A DNA stretch of 50,699 bases, taken from the NCBI GenBank assembly GCA_007134775.1, contig SLKC01000162.1, positions 1-50,699 of the forward strand, in the 5' to 3' direction. How positions within the stretch are numbered: position 1 is the first letter of the stretch; each line of letters begins with the position of its first letter. The notes beneath the pieces are model-generated. The model was given only the letters and a program-made list of their open reading frames with translations, was not told the DNA's origin and ran no database searches. This document shows, piece by piece, positions 35,347-43,313 of the stretch. The DNA comes from Ectothiorhodospiraceae bacterium (GTDB taxonomy: Bacteria > Pseudomonadota > Gammaproteobacteria > XJ16 > Halofilaceae). The translations under genes were made by a program, and so were the position numbers.

Positions 35347-35677
35347 GCGGGCGTGTTTTGCCGAACGGTACGCGAATGAGGGCCTTGCCGTGGGATCTCG
35401 CCGCGGCGCAGGGCGCGCGGAGGAAGAGCGAAAGCTTGCCGTGCGCGGTTCGCGTCTCCGCCCGAGTCGATCGTCCGGTGGTTACACAACCTCTGACGAA
35501 GAGCAATCTCGCCAAGGTGCCCAGCACGCCAAGGAGAGATTTTCTGCGCGTGCTGGGCGCCTTGGCGAGAGATCACCGTTGCTCGCGAACGCCCCTTGAG
35601 GCGGCGTCGTTGGTGCAGCGAAGCGGCGGCTCCTTCTCTGGGGCCGCACACGCCGTAGCCTGTAAGGAAGGAGGTCC
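35347..35677. other. Intergenic region hutU-hutI carrying dispersed repeats
   Basis: 331 bases interrupt the otherwise tight hut run. They hold the inverted repeat at 35506-35573 and the repeat tail to about 35595, and end in a very good ribosome site (AAGGAAGGAGG) for hutI. Apart from that I see no gene. The insertion-like character suggests repeat DNA entered an ancestral hutU-hutI junction. Confidence 0.5.
35506..35573. repeat. Large inverted repeat, copies 2 and 3 of the dispersed repeat
   Basis: The left arm (35506-35529) and right arm (35548-35573) are near-perfect inverse complements over about 23 bases, with core GTGCTGGGC and CCTTGGCGAGA, able to form a long hairpin. Each arm also matches the single copy at 86-138, and the right copy continues into TGCTCGCGAACGCCC exactly as there. 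This is a REP- or MITE-like element, not an intrinsic terminator, since no T-run follows. Palindromic size (about 70 bases) fits a non-autonomous element. Confidence 0.7.
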
Positions 35678-36907
35678 ATGCGTACGGTATGGTTAAACGG
35701 CCGGGCGGCGACGATGGCCGCCGGCTCGGCGTGGGGCGAGATCGACGACGCCGCGATCGTCGCGCGCGACGGCCGCATCGAGTGGGTTGGCGCACGCGGT
35801 GACCTCGGCGCGACCGACGATGCCGAGGTCGTCGACCTCGGGGGCCGTTGGGTGACGCCGGGACTGGTGGACTGCCATACCCATCTCGTCTATGGCGGCA
35901 CCCGTGCCCGCGAGTTCGAGATGCGCCTGCAGGGCGCGAGCTACGAGGAGATCGCCCGCGCCGGCGGCGGTATTGTCTCGACGGTGCGTGATACGCGCGC
36001 GGCGTCGGAGGAGGAGTTGTTCGCCGGGGCACTCGAGCGCGCCCGCGAGCTGCTGGCCGAGGGCGTTACCGTGCTCGAGGTGAAGTCGGGCTACGGCCTC
36101 GACGCCGAGACCGAGCTGCGCATGCTGCGCGTGGTGCGCCAGCTCGGCGAGGCGATCCCGGCCACGGTCCGTGCGACCTGTCTCGCCGCCCATGCGCTGC
36201 CGCCGGAGTATGATGGCCGCCACGACGCCTATATCGACGAGGTCTGCGTACCCGTCGTCGAACGCGCCGCCAAGCTCGGTCTCGCCGATGCGGTCGACGG
36301 GTTCTGCGAGCGTATCGCCTTCGATCGCGAGCAGATCGCCCGCGTCTTCGATGCCGCCCGTGCCCAGGGGCTACCCGTGCGTCTCCATGCCGAACAGCTC
36401 TCTGACCAGGGTGGGACGCAGATGGCGGCAGGCTATGGTGCCCTGTCGATGGACCACCTTGAGTACGTCACCGCAGACGGCGTACGCGCGATGGCGGCGG
36501 CGGGCAGTGTGGCGGTGATCATGCCGGGGGCCTTCTATACCCTGCGCGAGACGCGCCTGCCACCGATCGATCTCTTCCGCGGGCACGGTGTGCCGATGGC
36601 GGTCGCCACCGATGCGAACCCGGGCTCCTCGCCGGCGCGTTCGCTGCTACTGATGCTCAACATGGTCTGCACGCTGTTCCGTATGACGCCGGCTGAGGCC
36701 TTCGCCGGGGTCACGCGCGAGGGCGCACGGGCGCTCGGTCTGGGGCACGAATACGGTACGCTGGAGGCGGGCAAGTGCGCGGACCTCGCGGTATGGGATT
36801 TCGATCACCCGGCCGAGCTGGCCTACTGGATCAAGGCCCCGGCCCCGGTGGCCGTCTACCGCCACGGCTCGCCGGTGAGGCGATCAATCCCCCTGGGTGA
36901 GTCATGA
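35678..36907 (+). CDS. hutI: Imidazolonepropionase
   Basis: A metal-dependent amidohydrolase that opens the ring of 4-imidazolone-5-propionate to give N-formimino-L-glutamate, the HutF substrate. The 409-residue length is typical. Metal ligands: [10 protein letters not shown] (about residue 67), [10 protein letters not shown] (about 238), and the Asp of [10 protein letters not shown]. It has an exceptionally strong ribosome site (AGGAGGTCC before ATG). Its stop overlaps the hutH start (ATGATGA). Confidence 0.96.
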   Translation: MRTVWLNGRAATMAAGSAWGEIDDAAIVARDGRIEWVGARGDLGATDDAEVVDLGGRWVTPGLVDCHTHLVYGGTRAREFEMRLQGASYEEIARAGGGIVSTVRDTRAASEEELFAGALERARELLAEGVTVLEVKSGYGLDAETELRMLRVVRQLGEAIPATVRATCLAAHALPPEYDGRHDAYIDEVCVPVVERAAKLGLADAVDGFCERIAFDREQIARVFDAARAQGLPVRLHAEQLSDQGGTQMAAGYGALSMDHLEYVTADGVRAMAAAGSVAVIMPGAFYTLRETRLPPIDLFRGHGVPMAVATDANPGSSPARSLLLMLNMVCTLFRMTPAEAFAGVTREGARALGLGHEYGTLEAGKCADLAVWDFDHPAELAYWIKAPAPVAVYRHGSPVRRSIPLGES

Positions 36908-38436
36908 TGAACACTGAAATCCGTATCCAGCCCGGCAAACTCTCGCTCACCCAGATACGCGCCATCGAACGTGAGGACGCACCGGTCGTGCTCAGTGGGG
37001 ACTGGCGCTCGGCGGTCGACGCCGCGGCCACTACGGTTGACCGTGTGCTTGATGAGGGGCGGGTCGTCTACGGCATCAACACCGGCTTCGGTCTGCTCGC
37101 CCAGCAGCGCGTCTCGCCGGACCAGCTCGCCGAACTCCAGGTCCGCCTGGTGCGCTCGCACGCCGCCGGTACGGGTGAGCCCCTGGCGCCGGAAACGGTG
37201 CGTCTTGTGCTGGCGTTGAAGGCGGCGTCGCTGGCGCAGGGCTACTCCGGGGTGCGCGAGTCCACGGTCGATCTGCTGCTGGCGATGCGCAATGCGGGCG
37301 TCCTGCCCGTGATCCCCGCCAAGGGCTCGGTCGGGGCGTCGGGCGATCTCGCGCCGCTGGCGCACCTGGCCCTGGTGATGATCGGCGAGGGTGAGGCGAT
37401 GATCGAGGGGCGCCGCATGCCCGGCGCGCAGGCGCTCGCCGCCGCCGGTCTGGCGCCGATCCGGCTCGCGGCCAAGGAGGGATTGGCGCTGCTCAACGGC
37501 ACCCAGGTCTCCACCGCGCTCGCGCTGCGCGGCCTGCTCGCCGCCGAGGATGGTTTCAAGGCGGCGCTGATGGCGGGGGCACTGAGCGTCGACGCGATGA
37601 AGGGCACCGATGCCGCCTTCGACCCGCGCATCCAAGTGCTCGTCGATCATCCCGGTCGCGCCGAGGTCGCCGCCACCCTGATGGAGCTGATGGCGGGCAG
37701 CCGCATCCGCGAGAGCCACCTCGACTGTGATCGGGTCCAGGATCCCTATTCGCTGCGCTGCCAGCCCCAGGTCATGGGCGCCTGCCTGGACCAGCTGCGG
37801 ACCGCGGCGCGCACCCTGCTCACCGAAGCCAACGGCGTCTCCGACAACCCGCTGGTATTCCCCGATACCGGTGAGGTCCTCTCCGGGGGTAATTTCCACG
37901 CCGAAGCGGTGGGCTTTGGCGCCGACCAGATCGCCAACGCGATCGCCGAGATCGGGGCATTGTCGGAGCGGCGCACGGCGCTGTTGGTGAATCCCGCGAT
38001 GAGCGGACTGCCCGCCTTCCTGACCCCGGACCCGGGGGTCAACTCGGGCTTCATGATCCCGCAGGTGACCGCGGCCGCGCTGGTCAGCGAGAACCGCCAG
38101 CGCGCGACGCCGGCCAGTGTCGATAGCCTGCCGACGTCGGCCGACCAGGAAGACCATGTCTCGATGGCGACCTACGCGGCGCGGCGGCTGCTCACGATGA
38201 CGGCGAATCTGCACGCGATCGTCGCCGTGGAGCTGATCGCCGCAACCCAGGGGATCAGCTTCCACCGCCCCCTCGCGTCGTCGCCTGCCCTGGAGCGGTG
38301 CATGGCGGAGATCGTCGCCGTGGCGCCACTGCGAGGCGAGGATCGCGCCTTCGCCGACGAGATCGAGGCGACCCGGGACGGCATCCGCACCGGCCGTTTC
38401 CAGGATACCGTGGTGCAGGACATTACGGTCGGGTGA
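36904..38436 (+). CDS. hutH: Histidine ammonia-lyase
   Basis: Deaminates L-histidine to urocanate, the first pathway step. The 510-residue protein has the MIO triad intact ([13 protein letters not shown]145-S146-G147), YGINTGFG with the catalytic Tyr, [20 protein letters not shown] and [10 protein letters not shown]. It is therefore the active paralogue, in contrast to the MIO-less homologue at 17422. The start may be the ATG at 36904 or 36907. Coupled to hutI. A weak GGCCCG/CGGGCC hairpin at 38439-38458 follows the stop. Confidence 0.97.
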   Translation: MMNTEIRIQPGKLSLTQIRAIEREDAPVVLSGDWRSAVDAAATTVDRVLDEGRVVYGINTGFGLLAQQRVSPDQLAELQVRLVRSHAAGTGEPLAPETVRLVLALKAASLAQGYSGVRESTVDLLLAMRNAGVLPVIPAKGSVGASGDLAPLAHLALVMIGEGEAMIEGRRMPGAQALAAAGLAPIRLAAKEGLALLNGTQVSTALALRGLLAAEDGFKAALMAGALSVDAMKGTDAAFDPRIQVLVDHPGRAEVAATLMELMAGSRIRESHLDCDRVQDPYSLRCQPQVMGACLDQLRTAARTLLTEANGVSDNPLVFPDTGEVLSGGNFHAEAVGFGADQIANAIAEIGALSERRTALLVNPAMSGLPAFLTPDPGVNSGFMIPQVTAAALVSENRQRATPASVDSLPTSADQEDHVSMATYAARRLLTMTANLHAIVAVELIAATQGISFHRPLASSPALERCMAEIVAVAPLRGEDRAFADEIEATRDGIRTGRFQDTVVQDITVG

Positions 38437-38438
38437 GT

Positions 38439-38458
38439 GGCCCGGTGCGTGTCGGGCC
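38439..38458 (+). terminator. Weak hairpin after hutH
   Basis: GGCCCG and CGGGCC can pair around eight bases right after the hutH stop. There is no T-run, so this is only a possible terminator. The rest of the 287-base gap to the HD-GYP gene shows an AT-rich TATTGATATGACAATG patch near 38546 that could hold its promoter. Confidence 0.25.
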
Positions 38459-38723
38459 GGAGCTTCGGCGCTTGTCGCGGGGCGTGGCGTGTACCCCCAT
38501 GGCCGTGGGTCAGCTGGAGGCCGGCGGGGGCGTGTGGTATCGTCTATTGATATGACAATGCATCGGGAGCGTTGCTGACAGGCGAGGGGATACGCTAGCC
38601 GCGGGTTGTGTCGGCAACGCGCACTCAAGCACGGCAGGAGTGTCACGGAGCACGGGAGGGAGACGTTCACGGGTTGTAGACAGGATATGGCCCGACCAGT
38701 CCAAGCCGAACCGGAAACGATCC

Positions 38724-40082
38724 ATGGCCGTAAGTACGAAATGCGTCGCCTGCAGCGTCGATGACCTGCGCCCCGGACTCTTTGTTGTCGAGCCGGATGT
38801 CCCCTGGACCGAGCTGCCGTTCCTGTTTCAGGGATTCGAGATCGAGAGCGAGGACGAGATCCGGGTCTTCCGCTCCCACTGCAGCCACGTCTACGTCGAT
38901 CCCGAGCGTTCCAGTGAGATGCCGGAACCGGCCGTGACCCCCGCGGCGGCGGTCGCGAGGCAGAAACCGGGCAAGTCAGAGCCGCGCCCCGACGCCGGCG
39001 CTGAACAGCACCTGCCCCGGCGTCGACGCACGAATACCGCGCGCACTGCCCCGAGCGAGGCGCTCGACTCCGACGATCGCTATCCCGATGTCGACAGTTT
39101 CCGCGAGGAGGTCGAGTCGGTCAGTCGTGTGCGCGAGACGGCGCGAAAGTACGTCGAGGAGGCCTTCAAGAGCGCCAATCAGGGCGCATCCCTCGATGTC
39201 GACGGTGCCCGCTCGGTGATTAGCGACCTGATGACGCGCATTACCGAGAAACCGACCGCCTCGGTTTGGTTGACCAGCCTGAACGACTGCGACGATTACA
39301 CCACCTCGCATTCGGTCAATACCTGCGTGCTGGTGCTCTCCTTCTGCATGCGGGCCAAACTGGATGCACAGAAGCTCGAGGTCATCGGGCTCGGCAGTTT
39401 GCTCCACGACGTCGGCAAGAGCGAGCTGCCGCCCGAACTGCTCAATAGGCCGGAGCCGCTCACCGAAGCAGAGTGGGAGCAGGTCAAGCAGCATCCGCTG
39501 GTCGGCCGCCGTATGCTCGCCGACAGCGGCAACGTGCCGCGGGGCGCGCTCAATATCGTCGCCATGCACCATGAGCGCCGCGATGGCGGTGGCTATCCGC
39601 AGGGACTGATGGGGAGCGATCTCCCCGATTACGTGCTGCTGTCGTCATTGGCCAACCGCTATCACGCGCTGACCAGTCCGCGCCCGTATCGCGAACCCGC
39701 GGCACCCGACAAGGTGTTGCAGGACTTCTACAACGAGGCCGATGCAAGCTATGGCACTCATGTGGTGCAGGCCTTCATGCGCAGTGTCGGGCTCTATCCC
39801 GTGGGCAGTATCGTCGAACTGGACAACGGGGCCCTCGGCGTGGTGGTGAGTTCGCGTCCCAACGCGCGTCTGCGCCCGACCGTGCTGCTCGTGCGCACCC
39901 CGGACGGCCTGCCCTACCAGAAGACGGTGTTGCTGAATCTGGCCGCCGAGCACGAACGTCGCTTCGGCAACAGCGACGACGACAGCCATGCGCACAAGGT
40001 CAAGCGCGTGCGCAGCCCGGGCCAGACCGGCATCGATCCCGGCGCCGTGATCGCCGACGCGTTCGGGATCGCACTCAAGTAA
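38724..40082 (+). CDS. DUF3391/HD-GYP domain protein, likely c-di-GMP phosphodiesterase family
   Basis: A 452-residue cytoplasmic protein. Residues about 1-65 are the DUF3391 region (VDDLRPGLFVVEPDVPW...), a low-complexity charged linker follows, and residues about 185-360 form an HD-GYP domain. HD-GYP proteins hydrolyse c-di-GMP with a two- or three-metal centre. Present: H of TTSHSVN, HDVGK (H228-D229), H of KQHPLVG, and HHERRDGGGYP (H281-H282). The later consensus A-D-x-x-D-A-L-T reads A-N-R-Y-H-A-L-T (D to N and D to H), so the metal site is altered and activity may be reduced or different. ATG at 38724 (MAVSTK) chosen for the DUF3391 N-terminus. It is convergent with the dimethylglycine-dehydrogenase-type gene. 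Confidence 0.85.
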   Translation: MAVSTKCVACSVDDLRPGLFVVEPDVPWTELPFLFQGFEIESEDEIRVFRSHCSHVYVDPERSSEMPEPAVTPAAAVARQKPGKSEPRPDAGAEQHLPRRRRTNTARTAPSEALDSDDRYPDVDSFREEVESVSRVRETARKYVEEAFKSANQGASLDVDGARSVISDLMTRITEKPTASVWLTSLNDCDDYTTSHSVNTCVLVLSFCMRAKLDAQKLEVIGLGSLLHDVGKSELPPELLNRPEPLTEAEWEQVKQHPLVGRRMLADSGNVPRGALNIVAMHHERRDGGGYPQGLMGSDLPDYVLLSSLANRYHALTSPRPYREPAAPDKVLQDFYNEADASYGTHVVQAFMRSVGLYPVGSIVELDNGALGVVVSSRPNARLRPTVLLVRTPDGLPYQKTVLLNLAAEHERRFGNSDDDSHAHKVKRVRSPGQTGIDPGAVIADAFGIALK

Positions 40083-40118
40083 GCGTCAGGAGGCCGCCCT
40101 TCCCCTTGGGGCATGTGG

Positions 40119-40159
40119 GGTCGATCCGCGGGCGAGACGGCCGGCCGCGGATCGACCCA
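40119..40159. terminator. Bidirectional hairpin terminator
   Basis: GGGTCGATCCGCGG and CCGCGGATCGACCC form a perfect 14-bp stem around 13 bases, in the 82-base gap between two convergent stops (40082 and 40165). The stability and position strongly suggest a shared terminator, although no T-tract is evident. Confidence 0.65.
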
Positions 40160-40164
40160 TCCGG

Positions 40165-42585
40165 TTACCCGCGCATCCGCTTTGCTTCCGGGTCGAAGAG
40201 CGGCTTCGTCGTGACCGTGGCCGTGCGCAGATCACCCAGGATCTCGATCTGGAATGCCTCGCCATCCACCGCCAGCTCGCGCGGAACGAAGCCGAGCGCG
40301 ATGGAGCGCTCGACGTAGTGGCCGTAGCCGCCGCTGGTGACGAAGCCAACGATCTCGCCATCGCGGAAGATGGGCTCGTCGCCGGCGACATCGGCGTCGT
40401 CGGCGTCGACGACCAGTGTAGTCAGCTTGCGCGCGGGCGGATTGTCGCGCTCGGCGAGTGCCGCGTCGCGGCCGATGAAGTCCGACCTGTTGAAGTCGAT
40501 GAACGCATCCATGCCGTTTTCGGCAGGCGTGTAGTCGGGCTTGTTCTCGAGGAGCCAGGCGCTGAAGGACTTCTCCAGGCGCAGCGACAGCATCGCCCGC
40601 ATACCGAACGGGCACAGGCCCAGATCCTCGCCCGCTGCTTCCAGGGCGTGGAAGAGCGCGATCTGGAAGTCCACGGGGACGAAGATCTCGTAGCCGAGGT
40701 CACCGGTGAAGGTCACGCGCCCGACGATGGCGGGGCAGTTGCCGACGTGCATCTCCTTGACCGACATGAAGCGGAATGCCGCGCTGGAGACATCGGGGTC
40801 GGCGACGCGCTGGAGCAGTTTGCGCGCATTGGGCCCGGCGATCTGGAAGCCGACACGCTCCAGCGAGACGTTGCGGATGTCGACACCGCTGGCGGGCAGG
40901 TGATGCTCGAACCAGCGCATGTGATAGGCCTGCGCATTGTAGGCGGCGATGAGCTGGAAGCGCTCCGGGCCCAGCTTGGCGATCGTGAAATCCCCGATGA
41001 TGCGGCCCGATGGGCTGAGCATCGGTGACAGCGTCATGCGTCCCTCGCGCGGCAGGCGACCCGCCATGATGCGACCGAGCCACGCCTCGGCATCGGGGCC
41101 GGTGACCTCGTACTTGCCGAAGTTGTGGACCTCGTTGATGCCGACCGCGGTACGCACGTTGCGACACTCGGCGCCGACCGTGGGGAAGGCGTTGGAGCGG
41201 CGGAAGGTCGGCGTCTCGTAGCGCGGCTCGCCCTCGGGGGCGAAGTAGTTGACATGCTCGAGGCCGTAGCCCTGGCCGAACACGGCCCGGCGGGCGTCCC
41301 ACAGCCCATAGGCCGGCGTCGTGTGCAGCGGGCGCCCGGCGGGCAGCTCCTCGTTGGGATAGGAGACGGTGAAGCGGCGCTCGTAGTTCTCGCGCGCCTT
41401 CGCCCGCGTGTAGGGCTGAGTGCAGGTATCGCCGAAGCGGGCGACGTCCATGGCGAAAACATCCTGCGAGGTCTCGCCCGCGACCATCCACTCGGCCAGT
41501 GACAGCCCCACGCCGCCGCCCTGACTGAATCCCGCCATCACGGCACAGGCCGTCCAATAGTTGGTCAGCCCCTGCACCGGGCCGATCAGGGGATTGCCGT
41601 CGGGGGCGAAGGTGAAGGGGCCGTTGATGACCTGCTTGATGCCCGCGCGCTCGAGTACGGGATAGCGGCGGAAGGCGAAGTCGAGGGCGTCACCGATGCG
41701 CTCGAGATCGTTGGGCAGCAGCTCGTGGCCGAAATCCCACGATGTCGTGCGATCGGCCCAGGGCGTCGCGTTGTGCTCGTAGAAGCCGATCACCAGGCCG
41801 CGCCCTTCCTGGCGCAGATAACTCTCCCCCTGCGGGTCCATGACATGGGGCAGTTCGGTGTAGTGGTCGTGGACCTCGGGGATGTCGTCGGTGATCAGGT
41901 ACTGGTGCTCCATCGGGTGCAGGGGCAGCTCGACCCCGGCCATGCGCCCGACCTCGCGCGCCCACAGCCCGGCGGCATTGACGACGTGCTCGGCGACGAT
42001 CGTCCCCTTGTCGGTGACCACATGCCATTCGCCGTTCGTCTGCTGTTCAAGGCGCTCGACCATCGTGTGCAACTGCACCGTCGCGCCGTTCTCGCGGGCG
42101 GCCTTGGCGTAGGCCTGGGTGGTGCCATAAGGGTCGAGGTGGCCATCGAGCGGATCGTAGAGGGCGGCGAGGATACCCTCGGTGTTCGTGATCGGCGACA
42201 GCTCGCGGATCTGCTCGGGGCCGACGATCTCGGTCTCAAGCCCCATGTACCGGTGCTTGGCGCGCTCGGCGCGCAGCTGGTCGAGGCGCTCGGGCGTCTC
42301 CGCCAACGTCAGCCCACCGACGTGGTGCAGGCCGCAGGACTGTCCACTGAGCTCTTCGAGTTCGCGGTAGAGCCGGATGGTGTAGCCCTGCAGGGAGGCC
42401 ATGTTGGTGTCGGCGTTGATGGTGTGGAAACCACCCGCTGCGTGCCAGGTTGAACCGCTGGTCAGCTCGGAACGCTCAACCAGCATTACGTCGGTCCAGC
42501 CGAATCGGGTGAGGTGATAGAGCACGCTGGCGCCTACGACGCCGCCGCCAATGACTACTACCCGCGCCTGTGTCTTCATGCTCAT
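40165..42585 (-). CDS. Dimethylglycine/sarcosine dehydrogenase-type flavoprotein (FAD + GcvT domains)
   Basis: An 806-residue two-part enzyme. Residues about 8-400 are a DAO-type FAD domain with VVVIGGGVVGASVLYHL and the likely covalent-FAD His48 in SGSTWHAAGG. Residues about 430-800 are aminomethyltransferase (GcvT)-like folate-binding domains, including EVTGPDAEAWLGRI, YNAQAYHMRWFEHH and FTGDLGYEIFV. Relatives oxidise dimethylglycine or sarcosine and pass the methyl carbon to THF as 5,10-methylene-THF, with electrons to ETF in dehydrogenase types. ETF-QO is encoded at the start of the window. The ATG at 42585 is used; 42579 is also possible. It follows soxG by 107 bases on the same strand and thus probably ends the sarcosine-oxidase operon. 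Confidence 0.88.
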   Translation of the reverse strand: MSMKTQARVVVIGGGVVGASVLYHLTRFGWTDVMLVERSELTSGSTWHAAGGFHTINADTNMASLQGYTIRLYRELEELSGQSCGLHHVGGLTLAETPERLDQLRAERAKHRYMGLETEIVGPEQIRELSPITNTEGILAALYDPLDGHLDPYGTTQAYAKAARENGATVQLHTMVERLEQQTNGEWHVVTDKGTIVAEHVVNAAGLWAREVGRMAGVELPLHPMEHQYLITDDIPEVHDHYTELPHVMDPQGESYLRQEGRGLVIGFYEHNATPWADRTTSWDFGHELLPNDLERIGDALDFAFRRYPVLERAGIKQVINGPFTFAPDGNPLIGPVQGLTNYWTACAVMAGFSQGGGVGLSLAEWMVAGETSQDVFAMDVARFGDTCTQPYTRAKARENYERRFTVSYPNEELPAGRPLHTTPAYGLWDARRAVFGQGYGLEHVNYFAPEGEPRYETPTFRRSNAFPTVGAECRNVRTAVGINEVHNFGKYEVTGPDAEAWLGRIMAGRLPREGRMTLSPMLSPSGRIIGDFTIAKLGPERFQLIAAYNAQAYHMRWFEHHLPASGVDIRNVSLERVGFQIAGPNARKLLQRVADPDVSSAAFRFMSVKEMHVGNCPAIVGRVTFTGDLGYEIFVPVDFQIALFHALEAAGEDLGLCPFGMRAMLSLRLEKSFSAWLLENKPDYTPAENGMDAFIDFNRSDFIGRDAALAERDNPPARKLTTLVVDADDADVAGDEPIFRDGEIVGFVTSGGYGHYVERSIALGFVPRELAVDGEAFQIEILGDLRTATVTTKPLFDPEAKRMRG

Positions 42586-42692
42586 AGAGGATTCCACTGT
42601 TTGCCGTTGCTGCACGTACGCGGCATCGGAACCGGCACGTGCGGGATGGTCAGCGAAGCGAGCCTGCGATCGAGCAACCCGAAGGCCGCCGC

Positions 42693-43313
42693 TCAGCCCG
42701 CTTCCGTGTAGCCTAGTCCCTCGAGGACCTCGTAGCCGAATGGTGCCGCCAGATCGAGCAGGTAGCGCCAGGTGCCCGCCGCGTAGGTGTGGGGCAGGTA
42801 GAGGTCGAATGTTCCCGGATCCGCAGTCCGGCACTGGAGCATGACGGGGACCTGATGGAACATCGTGCGTGCGGCGCGGTTTACCGGGAATGCGTCGGCG
42901 GCGAGGTCGGCAGCGATCTCGCGCGCGAGCAGGCGACGCACGCCCGGTCCCTGCAGGCGGATGCGGATGTGGCTGTGGCCGAGCTGGGTGAGGCAGCCGG
43001 TGGCGTCAGTGATCGCGCCGTCGAGCTGCGCGAGGCGGGCATCACCCGCCGGCGCGATACACCAGTAGCGCTGCGGTGCCGCGGCGATGATCTCGGTCGC
43101 GTCATTCGCCGTGAAGTAACCGGGTGCGGGTGGAGGCAGCCCGAGCGTGTCGCTCAGGGCGGCCTCCAGCGCCTCCTCCTGCCCACGCCAGCAGGCGGCC
43201 TGCACGATGTCCCAGCCGACGACCTCGCGGAGCTGGACGGTGGGCTCGCCGCCTGCGGCCCCATGGCGGCCGAGCGGGTAGTGCTGCGCCAGCGGGGAGC
43301 GGATATCAGGCAT
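42693..43313 (-). CDS. soxG: Sarcosine oxidase gamma subunit
   Basis: The smaller folate-binding-fold subunit of heterotetrameric sarcosine oxidase, 206 residues. It starts MPDIRSPLAQHYPLGRHG and has WCIAPAGD, GCLTQLGHSHIRIRLQGPGVRRLLARE and MFHQVPVMLQCR, matching SoxG. It assembles with alpha, beta and delta subunits in the cytoplasm and probably stabilises the complex. The start overlaps the soxA stop by 8 bases, a normal coupling in this operon. Confidence 0.92.
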   Translation of the reverse strand: MPDIRSPLAQHYPLGRHGAAGGEPTVQLREVVGWDIVQAACWRGQEEALEAALSDTLGLPPPAPGYFTANDATEIIAAAPQRYWCIAPAGDARLAQLDGAITDATGCLTQLGHSHIRIRLQGPGVRRLLAREIAADLAADAFPVNRAARTMFHQVPVMLQCRTADPGTFDLYLPHTYAAGTWRYLLDLAAPFGYEVLEGLGYTEAG

